From the NCBI GenBank assembly GCA_000708835.1, contig DF237201.1, positions 1-64,000 on the forward strand: DNA of 64,000 nucleotides, given 5' to 3'. The notes under the pieces were generated by a model. The model was not told the DNA's origin. It made no database searches and saw nothing but the letters and a program-made list of their open reading frames with translations. A program made the position numbers and the translations under genes. Of the stretch, positions 35,469 through 49,300 are shown piece after piece. The first letter of the stretch is position 1, and every line of letters begins with the position of its first letter. This DNA is from Klebsormidium nitens. Taxonomy: Eukaryota > Streptophyta > Klebsormidiophyceae > Klebsormidiales > Klebsormidiaceae.

Positions 35469-38096
35469 TACATCGCAAAATTTAGGGCTTGCCGCACAGG
35501 TGCCGCAAGCTGCCGGCGGCAGTGACGGCACCTGCCGTCATGGTGTGCCGCTCCGGCAGTCAGCGAGGTGCCGGAGTGTACCGTCCGGCAGTGTCGGTGC
35601 CGGCAGCATACCGTTCTAGTGCCGGCAGTCCGTGCGCGGCACACGTTACCGGCGCATGTACGGCACTTGTCGGGTCCGGGGCACGCAATAGTACGGCAAT
35701 AGTTGTGGTCGGCATGGAGCCGCAACGGCATGTGTACGGCAGTAAATGACATATGCAAATAATTATTGAAGTATATATTCGCGCACACAGCGCACAGTTT
35801 ACGCAGAAACCTTGAATGGGCGGTATGACGGAAAGTTCGCGCAAAGCGACAGTACAATCTAAATTTCGAGTTCAACTCAGCGAATATTTCGGCGCGCAAC
35901 TCACTGAACCCTGGCCACTGGGCCTAGCTACCTACTCTAGCCTATAGTACCTAGGTACTTTGGAGACTACCTAGCCCACTGGCCTACCTAGCAGGCGAGG
36001 TACTCTAGTAGTAACTAGTGTACCAATGTACTGTACTGTCGCGACGGATTCCCTCCAGCCACCTGTAGATAATTTGGCGAAACATAAGTCTTCGGCGCAC
36101 AAGTTACGCTGAAACCTCCCATAGCCCCTCTAACGTATATTGTGCGCCAGCAACAAGAACTCATTGGAAAAGACAGGCACACACACCAATTGATCAAGGC
36201 ATCAATAGATATTGAATCTCTACGACCGTTATTGCTTGAAAGGCTAGTATGGCTTGTGTCTGACCTGCTATAGTAGTTGCCCGATGATTGTCTTTTTTGA
36301 CCATCACGTAGACCTACAATGATCCGGGCCTTGTCCTGCAATGTACAATCAGCAAACATATGAGCGATCAAGGCAATCAATGGCAACGATCCAACATGGC
36401 ATTCTTGGCACGCTACAGAGCTAGTTTGCAGAAGGAAATTCTATCACCAGATATGGAAATAATGACATACACGATGTATGACCTTTGCACAAATCCGCAT
36501 ACGAAGTTTTACAAAGAACTCAATTGAGAGACTTGCAACAATCACAAATGGTCACAATATCCTGTCGGATTGCTATGCTACTGTGGCAACCAAGACTGCA
36601 AGACCAGTTTCTAAAAGACTCGCACGATCTTTTTGTGTCATACTTTATGTCGTTAGAGTCCCGCTGGAGATTGATCAAAAGTTGTTGAACTTGCCAACTT
36701 GCACATTGCCGCTAGTGCGATCTACATTCAGTGAGTTGTCTTCAAATGTTGCGCCCCATACAGGATTCCGCCGCCGCCTCTTACCTCACTTGCAGCATGT
36801 TCTTCGCCATTGCTCCATTCAAGGTCTATTGACGCAATTGGGTAACGCCGTTGCAGGGTGGCATTGCGCATATATTTGAAGGTAAGTTGAAACGACCTGC
36901 GCCATGGCGCCCTACAAGGCGGCGCCCGATGGCTTACCCAGCTAGCGATGTATTACATCTACAATGTGTCGACTCTAAGGCTAGGCTCCTACCTAGGCTG
37001 AGTCTAGACTGTAGGGTAGATACACTTCGTGGGTCTCGGAATTTTGAATTCGAACTACCTAGGTAGGCCAGCGACTTTTGAATTCCGACCGTCGATTCGA
37101 TCATCGACGGCGGTCGCAAAAACTCCGTACGGTACATACCCTAGGCTAAGTTGGTAGGGTACCACACTCCGTAGGTGCGCCAAAGACCGACCGGCTGCGG
37201 TACGGCACAAAAAAACGACCGGTTGGCGACACAATACGCGGACACAGCCAATTTGGTCGCTTGAACTACATCCGGAAATGAAAGCGGCCTGGCCGGTACA
37301 TTTTTTCAATATTGTTTATATATTTAATAACAACCGTCGGTTTAATCAGTGGTGTAACCTAGCGGTAGCGCGCCCGCTCTCAAAGCCAATGTTGACACGA
37401 GGTCCAGGTTCAAATCTCCTGTCCGGCAGCAACTTTTCCCAGTCTCTGCGGCTGGCGCACAATTTACGATGCGAAGCACCACTGGCCTATCTATCGTAAA
37501 GTGCGCGCTAGTGCTTCTTCGGATTTTTTTTGGCTCCACACCTTTCCCGAGCTAGCCTTTTTTCTTCTCCCACGTGCTTTCGCGAGCAAGAGACTAGCTC
37601 GCGTAATCTAGAGCCCTCGGACCCTTTTGGACTTTGATGTGTGAAACTGAGGTATGTGAACGAATTTTAGCATGAAGTTACCGCTTAGATGTTGGGATAA
37701 GGCTGGACATCATCATCAAATGTTATGTACGCATTCAATATGCAATCCGGCAATGAGTGGTACGTAGGCGGCACGGTGGGCGGCATGTGTCCGGCACCAT
37801 TGAGACGGTGCCGGCACTAAATGCGGCACTTTCTCAGCCGTCACGGCAGTCGGCGATGCCGGCATGGCTACCAGCTGCCGCACAACAGCATGCCGGCACC
37901 AGCTACGGCACAAACTTGATACCGTCCGGCAGCTATATGCAATGCCGGCATCATGCGGCACCTGTTGCGGCAGTAGGTTCGATGTATGGCACGGTGCGGC
38001 AGGTGTGCGGCAGTAAAACGGCACTAGTGCGGCACTGGAGGTGCCGGCCGGTAGGTCTGCGGCACCTGGTATGTTCAGTGGAAATTTTGCGATGTA
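35469..38096. mobile_element. 2.6-kb TIR element inserted in the pogo DDE core
   Basis: Ends are 13-bp perfect inverted repeats, CATCGCAAAATTT (35471-35483) and its complement (38082-38094), each flanked by TA. Taking out the element and one TA joins ..SRFSPEGI to ELARSKGLDV.. without a frame change, which fixes both boundaries. Both ends (about 35490-35745 and 37745-38070) are crowded with CGGCA/TGCCG motifs in both orientations, like the subterminal binding-site arrays of some DNA transposons. I found no convincing protein in the 2.6 kb, so it is probably non-autonomous. A tRNA-like box A/box B segment lies at ~37350-37435. Confidence 0.85.
37350..37435 (+). other. tRNA-like segment inside the 2.6-kb element
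   Basis: TAACCTAGCGGTAGCGC resembles a box A/D-arm and, some 50 bases on, GGTTCAAATC is a good box B/T-loop. The anticodon arm does not pair in a standard way, so I do not call a functional tRNA. It may be a tRNA-derived SINE piece or a decayed tRNA. Confidence 0.35.
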
Positions 38097-39719
38097 GAGC
38101 TCGCCCGATCGAAAGGGCTAGATGTCCTGCTCTTCCCAGGCCATCTTTCGCACTGGCTGCAGCCCCTTGACGTTGGGGTTCAATTTCTGTCCCTTCAAAA
38201 ACGCAGCCAAAAAGGAACTCAACCGCCTGCTCGCTGTAGCGCCCGATCGAAGGCTCACAAAGGCGGATGCTGTCCGAGTGCTGGAGGTAGCCAAGAAGGC
38301 GGCGTTTACTGTAGACAACATCAAGGCTGCCTTCCGCGCTACAGGTGAGCTGCTAGTGAAATCTTTTGCATGTTAATATATCTGGCTGCTTTGCAAGCTT
38401 TGCTTAAGGTCTGGCACATTCAGAAATTGACAATGTAAAAGCATAATGTCAGCTAGTAAATGCAGAGGCGCCATTTTCTTTGTTGGTTTGGGGAACAGGA
38501 AAGAAACAGGAAGGACTCAAAAGATAAGGTGATGGGTTGCCTGCCTCGGAAACACATTGTACATTCTGGCATTGCTTCAGTGAACCTGCTACAAGATTGA
38601 GTTGCACACTTGTTTCCACATGCTCTTTAAGCAGAGTGGCTGCTGGCAGATCTGTTTCAGGTTCTCAGGTTACTGTGGTCAATGCTGCATAGTAAATTTG
38701 TTCCTCTGACTGGGCGTCGTCAGCGCTTACAACGACTCCAGATGTATCTTGCAAGGGGTTCTCAAAAAGTTTCTTGAATAGTGTGCTGCCACATATCACT
38801 GGGCTGCTAAGTGCATTGCTGTGAGCATTTCTTTTTTGATCAGTAGGTTTATGGTCTTCCAATCAGATGCTTGTTGCCATTCGCAGAGATCTACCCATTC
38901 AACCCACATGAGCTCTGGACGCGAAGTTGGACGCAATTGAAGCGGCACAACGGAAGGCAGGCTGGGAGGAGGAAGAGGCTGTCGCGGGTGAGCCTTTGAT
39001 GCCCACGTCAGGGCTGTCAGCCGTCATAGCTGGGGTTTTAGCAGAGGCCGACCTTGCGGAGGGGGCTGCCGACGAACTCACCGAGATCGGGGAGCCACAG
39101 GAAGCGGCGCTTGGCTTAGCGCCTGAGCGCATGGTAGGGTCAAGAGCTCCTGAGGAGGAAACGGGGAGCAACGAAGCCTGTTCTGAAACGGGGGAGAGCG
39201 AGGGAATCAGGGCCGGGGAAGGGGAGCAGCCACCCGGAGTGGGACAATCGAAGGAGTTGCTGACGTCATCAAGAGAGACCGCGGGGGAAAGGGGGGCTGT
39301 CGGGCCGGCACCAAGAGACGGTCGCGTGATGGGGGCTAGTGTTGCAGCCAGCAACGAGGACCTGCTCGACGACCTCTCCGCTGTGAAGCGTTGGTCGCGC
39401 TTGGAGAAACGACCCAAAGTCGAAGAGCCCCCAAGGGGTGGTGTCAAAACATATTTCTAGTGGTAGCCAGACCCCCGACTTTCCAGATTGACCCCTTAGG
39501 GGCTGTCCCCTGCCACGGAAGATGTTCAAGTTTGGGGGGTCCCAACGCTGCCACCTGCCGCCCCCTCTTTTATCAAAAAAATCTATTGCTTGAAGGGCGG
39601 GGGGGGGGGGGGTGGGGTCTCCGTTCCGCCCGTCCCGTGTTGTCGTCGTACGTACGTCGTACCGTAGTTTTTGTTTTTGGAGTAGTTCGTAACTTAAGTT
39701 TAACGTTCGTCCCGTAACC

Positions 39720-39739
39720 NNNNNNNNNNNNNNNNNNNN
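39720..39739. other. Assembly gap (20 N)
   Basis: Twenty N between a G-run region (39599-39616) and another G-run (39740-39747). The gap size is likely a placeholder. Confidence 0.99.
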
Positions 39740-39919
39740 GGGGGGGGTTGCCTTCCTCCGGACCCCTTCGATTTGCTGACTAGCCTAGATTTTTTTGTGA
39801 TGTACATTAAGTCTGCCCTAACAGAGCTCATTGGATGGAGACTGCGAACTGACATACCGCATGGAGTGGGAGACCGACTAGAGGATGTAGTAAATGCAAC
39901 CACCCAGATGTATCGCTAG
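39740..39919 (+). CDS. C-terminal fragment of an unknown protein, cut by the gap
   Basis: A frame open from the gap to TAG at 39917-39919 reads through PFDLLTSLDFFVMYIKSALT and ELIGWRLRTDIPHGVGDRLE before ending TTQMYR. It looks protein-like (amphipathic, mixed residues) but is short and I recognise no family. It could be the end of a + strand gene of the 11.5-kb element, or chance. Confidence 0.3.
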   Translation, partial: GGGCLPPDPFDLLTSLDFFVMYIKSALTELIGWRLRTDIPHGVGDRLEDVVNATTQMYR

Positions 39920-40337
39920 TAAAGCATGCATGTGAGTCCAAATGCTATAAGATTTCAAACAAAACATTAGTCCAATCATTGTACTAATGTGTATCCATAA
40001 GTCTAGGCCCACATGCAGATTCACTTGCATGAAAGGGCGTTAATCAAGCGTCCGTCGCATGGACAAACTTTGGAATTGCATTCGCATCATCAAGGCTAAC
40101 AAGTCCTGATATATCGTCATAATAACTTGACGCTTTTCCTAGTAAGATGGAAAGACTGCGAAATCACTCCAAATTCAAACCATCTAGCCGCCATGCTTTA
40201 GAGATATTCATCTCTTCAAATCGCTTCGGTATGTTATTCACCGTGGTTTGAATGCAACATTTTGATGACATGTAGAAAACCACTAAGCAAACAATCAAAA
40301 CCTGACGCACTTATTACATAAGGAGATTGCTTTAGGA

Positions 40338-43300
40338 TTATCCGCTGCCCTCAAAGCGAGCCGGACGACGAATTGCTCTACCCTTTCTACTCTTCCTAAC
40401 GTCGCTATCCACTTCGGAAAAGCTTTCTAACTCTTGTAGGCTAAGTGCCTCTTCTTCATAGATCAGCATGCAATCAACACACTCCCAATCTACTCCATCT
40501 TCTAGAATCTCCTCTGGAAATAAAACTCCTCGACTCGTTAAACAATCTAGATGAAAGCCCTTATTACAAGAATCACACAACACTTGCACATCTTTGCCCT
40601 CCCCATGGAAAAGATCGCAAATCTCGCACTCCTCTTTCACCCCCGCTACATTCTGCCGCTGAGCGCTGACGCCTTCCACCACCTCCACCACCTCTCTCTG
40701 AAACGAATCCAGGGCCCCCATCAGTCGCTCGAGTTCCTTTGCAGGCAGCCGAAACCCACTCGGATCTATCTCTAGAGCAACATCAACAGCGAACCTTTGG
40801 GCCACATCCTCCCTGTCCTCCCCCTCAACTCGATACAACGATGAATCATCTGCCGAGATTCCTAACCAAACAACCCGTAGGCTCTGCGTGCTATTCCCTA
40901 CAAACCCTTTATCTCGCCCTATCCAAAACATTCTATCATTCCCTACCGCAAGTTCCATCCCCTGCGAGTCCTGCGGTGCCACAAACGCGGAGAAGGTGGG
41001 CTGACGAGCGCGACTGGCCCGAATCTGTGCTGCTCCACTGGTTGGCCCGTCTGTCCCTGATGCAGAAAAAGAGCTGCCAAGCTTTGGTCTAGCTAAGTGT
41101 GACATCAAAAAGCGTAGCCTGGCGAGCGTCTTCCTTTTCGCAAGTTCGCCTCGGAGGCGCGCCCCGGGAAGTTCCGGAGCCCTCGATATGAAGATAAGAA
41201 GCCAAAGGGCTTCAGCAAAAAGGGGTTGGAAGGGCAGACTGAAAGTGGCAAGCGCAGCAAGCATGTCTTTCGAACAGCCGGTGAAGTGCGCACAAGGCCC
41301 CAACCTAGTCAAAGCGTCTTGGGATTGCTGGACTTTCAGCATTCGAGGCGCTACTTGTTCGAGTAACTGCAGAAATCTGCAAATTTGTCACAGTTGTAAC
41401 AGGGTTCTGGATTGAACATCAAGAGCTTCAACAAAACGTGCATCAACGAAACTGTCTGGTGGTTGGTACCATATAAAAGCCAGGCTGACCTTTCTGCTCA
41501 TGCTCGACCGGTAAAACCCCCAGTCATTCCGTTTCGTTTTGCTCCAAGAGCGTTTCCAGGGTCCGCCCCGAAGCCACTCAAGAAACGTCAGACATTCACG
41601 AAAGTCCGCAGGAATTGAATAGTTCCGCTCACTTCACTGCTCCCGTCCAAATATACAGATCGATGCATCAAGAGAATCCAAAATGATACTAGGACCCGAA
41701 AATAGAGCTTCTCCTGTGTCTGACAGGACTGAACACGAAATCGCCGTGAATCAACATGCTTGCAGAAATTGACAAAGGACGAACAAGGCAAGGTTCTCGT
41801 ATATTCTCGACCAATATCCTTTTAAGGCTTACCCTGAGCAGGATCTGCTGAACCTCGGACAGGTGCTGCAGCCCGCTGACGTGCTCTCGCGTCCGCGTGT
41901 AGCTTCTGAATCTGCCACTTGCGGACTTGAGCGATGGCGTCTTTGTCCGAGCAGCACCCGTTAACCCCCCCACAATGAAAGCCTTGACGTCCTCCTCCAT
42001 CCACAGGTAATTCCGGCGCTCCAACTCTTGACGGAGCAGGACAGACGGCAGGCACCTGAATACATAAATTGGTTGTCAATATGCAGATTTCAGCGCACCA
42101 GCATTCAAACGTAAGATTCCTCTGCTGAGGACACAGAACTTAGGTAAAATGATTCTCTCCCTACAGATCACAAGATATACCAGCAACAAGGGCGGCTTCT
42201 ATTAGACATTCGTTTTCACACCCGACGTTCAAAGCAAGCACCGAAAACTCAATTTACAAAAGAGAAAAGTCTCCAACAGTACACAACAAGGACTTTCCAA
42301 CGACTTTTGAAAGCAGATGCGTCATTCACAGAAGTATGAAACTCGCAGACTTTTATGTGACAAATCACCTTAGATATCATACATCAATTACAGACCACGC
42401 AAATGTTGAACTTTTTCAGCGAGGCTTTGACTCAAGCTCTTTCTTATATCGCTCCAGCCCTTCAACATCCTTTCCTATTCCAAGAACTAAATCCTTCCAG
42501 TCAACCAAATACTGTGAAATTCTGAACGGACTGAAAGGACTTCAGCTGGCACATTCAGTCACATGATTCAGCACTTAAGAGAGCTTTACAATTCTCAGCT
42601 TGACACCGGAAAGGAACTCGCCCTTGCACATAAATCATCACCTGTCAACACAATCAAGTTCCCACGGAGGATGTTGCTCGTTCTGCGCTCGTGCTACCGA
42701 GTCCTGGAAATGTCCACCGCTCTCCGTAAATTGGGCGGTCCCCAAGAAGGTCCTCTCTCGGCACCCCGAGTGATCGCAACACGCTGCCGGACTGCCAAGC
42801 CTCCGCCGCGCCTTCTCAAACCCGTCCATGCACTTGAAAAGGCACTTCTCATCCCAGCACGCCAAGAACTCCATTCCGTATCGGCTAAGCAGGGTGTGCT
42901 TTGGGCAGTTCACGAAGTCGAACAACTCGTCAAAACGGGCTGCCTGATCACGATCGGACCAAAGTGCTCTCTTTCTCACGCCCGCTTTGGAGTACGCCCT
43001 CAAGGCCTCCCTCTCGCTGTTCGAAACGTACCCCAGTTCACACGCACACTCGCCGGCACCTCGGCCGCACCCCCCCGCGCACTCTACCGGAAGAGCCTGC
43101 TTGACAGTTAGTGGAAAGCCGCAGAACTCCCCGTCCGACAGCCTGGATCCAACCTCGTCTAGCTCCCACTGCAGGTTTGCCCAAACCTTCCGCTCGTCCA
43201 CCACCCCTCTCTCTAGGTCAACCGCGTCACCGAACGGCTGGGAGTCGATGGGCACGTTACACAGCTCTTTCGTCTCGACTGCATTCAGCCTCTCCGCGCC

Positions 43301-46300
43301 CACGTTATAGGCACTCTGCCCCCCAGCATGCGTCCGCTGCGAGCTGTAGCACAACCCCTTTTCTCGGAAGAACAAAGCTTGGGTGTAGATGACCTCTCGG
43401 AACTCCGGGTTGTGGTCAGGCCCTTTGTCGGTGTAGTGATGCCAGGAGCACGAGTCAAACAACTCCGGGTCCCCTTCCCACAGCTGCTCGACATTGTTGA
43501 TCTTCTGAGCTGCCGTCGAGGGATTATATTTCTCCGTTTGGAGGACTGCATAACCCCGGCCCCCGTTTCTACTCACAAGGGCCTGCTTTCCCCCGTGCCG
43601 CTCCAGGGCCCGCCGAGTGCCCGCGAGCCTCTCCCTGTTCATGGCCGTGTCCTCCGTCAACAAGACGATGCTGTCGATGATGATGTTGCTATCTCTGGCC
43701 TTGGAGTGGAGGTCGTGGTCAGGTGATGTCTTCTTGTTGCTGCAGACATGGTAGACGCGGTGCCTGCTGGTTGAGGTGTTGATGTCGGGCTTCACTTTGG
43801 CGTGATCATCGGCAGCCGTGATGGTCGAGCAGGGCGTAGCAAACGCCCGATCTTGGGACGCGCGCCAGTCGACGTGGCAGTGTTTGCCGTCCACGTTTCC
43901 CTCCTTGTCCTCCGCCCTGACCTGGAAAAAGAGGACCGGAAGGGTTTCTGAACTAGCTTGAAAGGGCTTGAGGTTCATACCCAAGCACCGACAGGAGGGT
44001 TGCAAAACATCAAAATGAAAGTCGGTTTCGCAATGAATGTCGATAAGGACCTCAGGCCTGCGCCTTTCTCTGTGAGAATTTGCAGTAGACATTCGTGAAA
44101 ACCCCAACCTTTCCTCATGATGCTGCCTCTAGCTATCATCGGTTTCGAACTTACATCCAATCCGTCCAGAAGTCAGAATCTGTTTTGTTCAATGTTGCCG
44201 CTTGCTATTACCCGATTAGCGTTCAGATCCAGTCTGTCCAGAGAAGTCAGAATCTGTTTTGTTTGATGTTGCCTCTGGCTATCATCAGATTTGGATTCAG
44301 ATCCAATCTGTCCAGAAGTCAGAAACTGTTTTGTTCAATGTTGCCTCTAACTATCATCAGATTAGGGTTCAGATCCAATCTGTACAGGAGTCAGAATCTG
44401 TTTTGTTTGATCACAAGTTCAGATGTGATTTGCACAAAGATTCTACAAACAGCATGCATCAAGATCGACCGGTATCCCCAGCCTTGGAGAAAATAGAAGG
44501 GTCCAAGAAAAAGGGCGAGCGGCCAAGTACGCTAGAGTGTGTATGCTTCAATCGTCCAACAAACAGGATCTGCAAAGGGGGGCAGCAGTTAAATCACCTT
44601 CATGAATCGTTTGCGAAGATAAGCATATCCTAGACAAGTGTTCTCAGAAGATGGAGGAAAGAGGACGCCCGGTAAATTTCCTCATTGGACGCTCTGCTCG
44701 AAAAGAATCCCATCTCAGGTCACTTCCTTGTTGACAGCAAGAAACTTAAGCAATTCAGAAGTTGGTTTGCCACAAGCGGCTTGTAGTGAAACCAGGATCA
44801 AATTGCATATGCCCATTCTGTCCACCGCAAGTGTGGCTGAACTAACTCCGGGGACTTGGAGCAATTGCAAAAGTGTCTCCCCACTGAAGCAAAGCGCGTT
44901 TGCATGAATAGTGGTTGACCTCAACTCCCTCCTTTCCACATACAAAATTGATATACATTTTCTTTAGAGGAACCAAAACCCTTTCCAATGGCGCAAACAT
45001 CAATGTTCCTCACCTTGTGCATGCGCACGTCAGCTAGTGGAACGTGGAGCCTCCCAGCAATGGACCGGCAGTTGGCAGGGTGCATGGCCCGGTGCACCGT
45101 CTTTCTGGAGACACTTATCAGCTCCCCAGTCCGGCAGCACCGGCACTCCAGGACATACAACCAGATCCGGGTGACAGTGGAGCGCCCGCCTCGGTGCAGA
45201 GTAGAATCCTGCCTTCGCCTCTCCGCCTTCCCTCCATCTCCATCCCCCAAGTTCTCGACCGCCCTCTCTATGTGCTCTCCCAAGCAACACGCATGGGCCA
45301 GAATCTTAGAAGGACGGCCCCCCTCTCTCCTCTTCCGGAGCATGAACCTTGCCACCTTCAACTCAGCCCTCCTGGTGTCCCTCTGCTTCCTCCTCTGATA
45401 GGCGCTTGGCTCCGTTTTATATGCAACCGACCGCATTAGCTGATCAAGGTCAGCCATATAAAACTCAGCACCCGACAACTCCTCCGTGATCGCCGCAATG
45501 CTTTCCCGCTTCCACCCATACTGCTTGACTACAAAGTCAGCCCCCGTCAGCTGCGCAAGAAGGCCTTTAAAGACCCTGCGGTCCTGCTCCTTGCTGAGGA
45601 ACCGGAGGTATTTCAGGATGGGGAGCTCCCGGGCCTTCTGAGCTGTCTCCTTTGCTTGCTCACGCACCATCTTGGCCAGAGTGGCAAACTGGAGGATGTG
45701 GTCATGTGCTTGGACAGGCCTCGCGCAGAGCAACACTACCTCCTTGCAGCCTTCCCTCGCCTGAACAGTGATGCTGATAAGAGGAAGGTATCGAAGCAGA
45801 AAAGCCAGCAGCCGACTTGGCCGGCCTCTGAACTTCTGTGACACCCCTCCCCGCCCGGTTGCCCCTTCCCCCTCCAACCCCCCCATCCCATCCAGATCCT
45901 GGAAACGCTCCAACACCTCTTCCACCCCCGCTTTCTCTCCCCTCAAAGAGCCCCCTGCAGCCCCGGACCCCTCGGCAACTCCCGCTCGTCCAAAATTTCG
46001 TAGCCCCTCCAACCCCTCTGCCCCCACAGAAGCCCCTCCTAGCCCCTCTTCGTCCCATTCAGCCATGAGATCAGCTGCGTCATCCAGGGAAAAAAACCCA
46101 GTTTCGCTCAGGTCAACCGCAGCTGCTATCTCAAGAAGAGACGTCAACTTAGCTTTGTCCCGCGCAACCGGCTTCCAGGGCTCCGCCCACTCTTCCCACG
46201 TCTTCTTCTTCTGCACCCTCCGTTTCTGGAGCGCTTCACTTTCCTCCTTGTCTATAAGCTGGCCGATAAACTTGATTGCCTTTTTAAGACTAACCGCATC

Positions 46301-49300
46301 ATCCAGCGCCCGGCACATATTCACACCCCTATCGACGTAGGTCTTCTCAGAGGCCCTATCCTTCAGGTGACGCTTGTACCTAGTTTCCAGTCTAACTACA
46401 GGAGGGAACTTGCTAGCTGCCAATTCCCTCCACTTTTTCCGGATGCGGGACGCAGCCAGCTCCCGAAAAATCCCTTCCCCTTCTATCAAGGAGGACGTAT
46501 AAACCAGACTCCATTGCCCCCTTGAGCCCTGGAAGTGCACCGTAGCCACCAGCGCCTTTACGCTCTGCACCCCCCATCCAACGCTTAGAAACTGAGGGGG
46601 CACCGCAAAACCCAAGTCCAGCCCTTCCAGCTCTTCTACCTTGCATCCCACCACCGCCGCAAACAATCTAGCTTGAAACTCATCATCACTCCCCTCTTCT
46701 TCTCCACAATCTTTGCCCTCCTCAGACCACCGCCTTTCCCCGCGTCCCCCAACCTTTCAATTCGTCTCCTCCTCCTCCCCCTCTTCCCTCTCCCCCTCGT
46801 TGTCCTCCTGCTCGACTTCCGCCTCATCCTCCTCGTCCCCTTCCGAGGGTTCCTCTTCACTGCTCTCAATGTCTTGAACGGCCGCCTTCTTCTTCTTCTG
46901 CACAAAAATGGTAGCACAGTTTGGGTAAGTTGCTGCACTTTTCAAGACCAACCACTTCAACTTGCAGGTCTTCCTCCTGCTCCGAGCGTAACCAGGGCAG
47001 ATACATAGATCCCTTCCGAGCGCTGCAGAAGTTTAGAAACCCCAATTACGTCCAAGACACAAGGCACTGACAAGTCATATTTCTTTATTGTGACGGCCAT
47101 TATCAGATCCTGTCTTCACGCATTTTCAGCAGCGACATGCTGCGGTCACATCCCTATTCAGTCCTCTCGCTTCCCCATTGCAGCAGACATCATCGAACTC
47201 TGATTGTATACAGCAACCGATGCAAATTTGAAAGCAATCCGGCGTCCACTCAGCTGGACTATCTGCACTGAACTTTAGCGTCCACATCAATACAAACATT
47301 ATTGGTCTGTGATTTACTGCAGCGATGCAGACCTTACCAGCTCGTCCACATCGCTGCAGACACCACTAGACCATGTCCATCTGCACCAAAGCGGACCTGA
47401 TAAATCTGTTACTGTTTGCCTCGATGCAGACAAGCTTAGACTAAACTGTGCAGCGATGTGGATCTAATCAGGAAAGGGACGTCTGCATCGCTGGAGACGT
47501 CATCGGACTTTCATCTTCTGCAGTTATGCCGACGCCTGACCTTGTGATCAGATCTGCATTGAGCACTCCAAACATGACGGACAAATAGATAACTGAAGCA
47601 ACGCAAACTTGACCAGATTTGAGTGTCCGCAAAGCTGCAAACATCATCCACGCACACGTGTTCCTAACACCGCTCAACTGCTGCTTGAATATCACCATAC
47701 TCTTGACCTTGCAGAGCTGCAAACCGTGTCAGACATCAACGGATTACCAGCAACAAACACCTCCTTGAAGCTCGAATGACCAGAAAACTGCAAAAGCCTT
47801 TCATGTCTATGTTAAGGGTTTCAAGAAGTATCCATGAACTCCAAAGCCGTAACGTTGTTGAGAGTGATGAGACTTTAGCACGTCAGACCGCTTGAGCATC
47901 TGTTAAAAAAGATGCACGTTCGCTGTCAAGACTTAAATCTTAAGTGGAGGTCTGAGTGCTTTTGAAGCTATCTAATTGGTCTATACTGTGCAGTAATCTC
48001 GATCTGGCCCTCTCCAAAAGTAGGCCAGCATAATATCTGCAGAGCCCCAAAAGCATGGACAAAACCTCAATTCTCACTAGCTTTGCTTGCATCTCCTTGA
48101 CCAACTCCTCCATCTCTTGGATATTCGCCTCAGCTTTCCCCCCCTTCCCTCGGGGGCCTCCCGCAATCTTCTTCCGCTTTGCCTGCTGCACCATTCCCGC
48201 TTTCACCGTCCGCTTCTTCGTACTCTCCACCCCTGTCCCCTTGCCTTTCTGCGCTTTTGCCACTTCTTTCTCCTTCGCCTCCAACAACGCCCCCACGATT
48301 CCAGGCCCCAACTTCGCAATCCGCACTCCGAGGTCCTTCGCAAGCTTTGCAGCCCGCTCCGCTTCTGTCTGAAGGTTGATCAGGACGTCGAAGTAGGGAG
48401 GCGAGCGGATCAGAAACGCGACTCCCTCCTTCCAATTGAGCTGCTTCTGTAAAAGCATGAGAAGTGTCTATCAGAAATTGAACTCTCTTATACTACGGTC
48501 AAAAATAAAGGCTGTTTTCCTAGCAGGACATGCCGGCTTTGTACCTCCAGCATCTGCAAAGACTGCGGCCTCGAGCAAGAGAGTTAGTGCATCTTGAAGG
48601 GCATGCCTTGCTACAAAGAAGTCCAAGAGAAGTTCTGCCTTGGCGCCCATGCCAATGGTGCATTTTGCTGTGTACAGTGGGCGCCAATTTCCCATTTGTT
48701 TTGGTTGGCACAATATGGAAGAAAGTGAAGGATAAGTCACGGCTTCCTTGTTGCAGCAGCGTTATCGCCTGAGCACCGTTTCCGATGCTCATAGAGATGC
48801 AGATTTGAATAGCGACGTGGTCCTTCGTGGCCTGCAGGAGTCCTAGAAAATGGCTGCAGATCTTGATTCTGGCTCTGCATCAGATGCGGATCTGTCACTG
48901 GCCTCAGAAACGAAATATCCCAGAACTGGGCAGGATCTTGCAGCCAAGGACTCAAAAGAGCAGCTCAGTGTGGCTCATCTGCCTCTGGTTTTAGTTACAA
49001 ACCTGCCAATGCCTTTAGCTCATCCTCAACCTATGTCTGTGGCAGCTAGCGCATTCGTCCATGTCAAGGTCAACTCGAGTGCAACCCATGTTAAGGTCCA
49101 GCGTGTCACTTCTGGTAAAGCCATAGATCATGCACCGACAGAAGGGAAGGGTTTTAGCATCGGCACCAAGTGGTCCATCAGTTGGTTCAAATGTCTGCCA
49201 ATATGCAGTTATTACAGGGCTGGAGACAATCGGTGCAGAGGGCCTGGAGCTTGGCTCTCAACAGATCGAAAGAAGGCGGCTGACTTGAGAAGCACATCTG

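Noticed and set aside
37350-37435. Functional tRNA gene
   Set aside because: The anticodon stem cannot be formed normally and acceptor ends do not pair.
35469-38096. Large intron of the transposase instead of an insertion
   Set aside because: No GT-AG ends, but exact TIRs plus TA duplication and frame closure on removal.
42563-43111. 182-codon + strand frame
   Set aside because: Antisense of the DDE exon, which has the recognisable motifs.
44110-44412. Possible CRISPR array
   Set aside because: Repeats abut without unique spacers, units vary, and the genome is eukaryotic.
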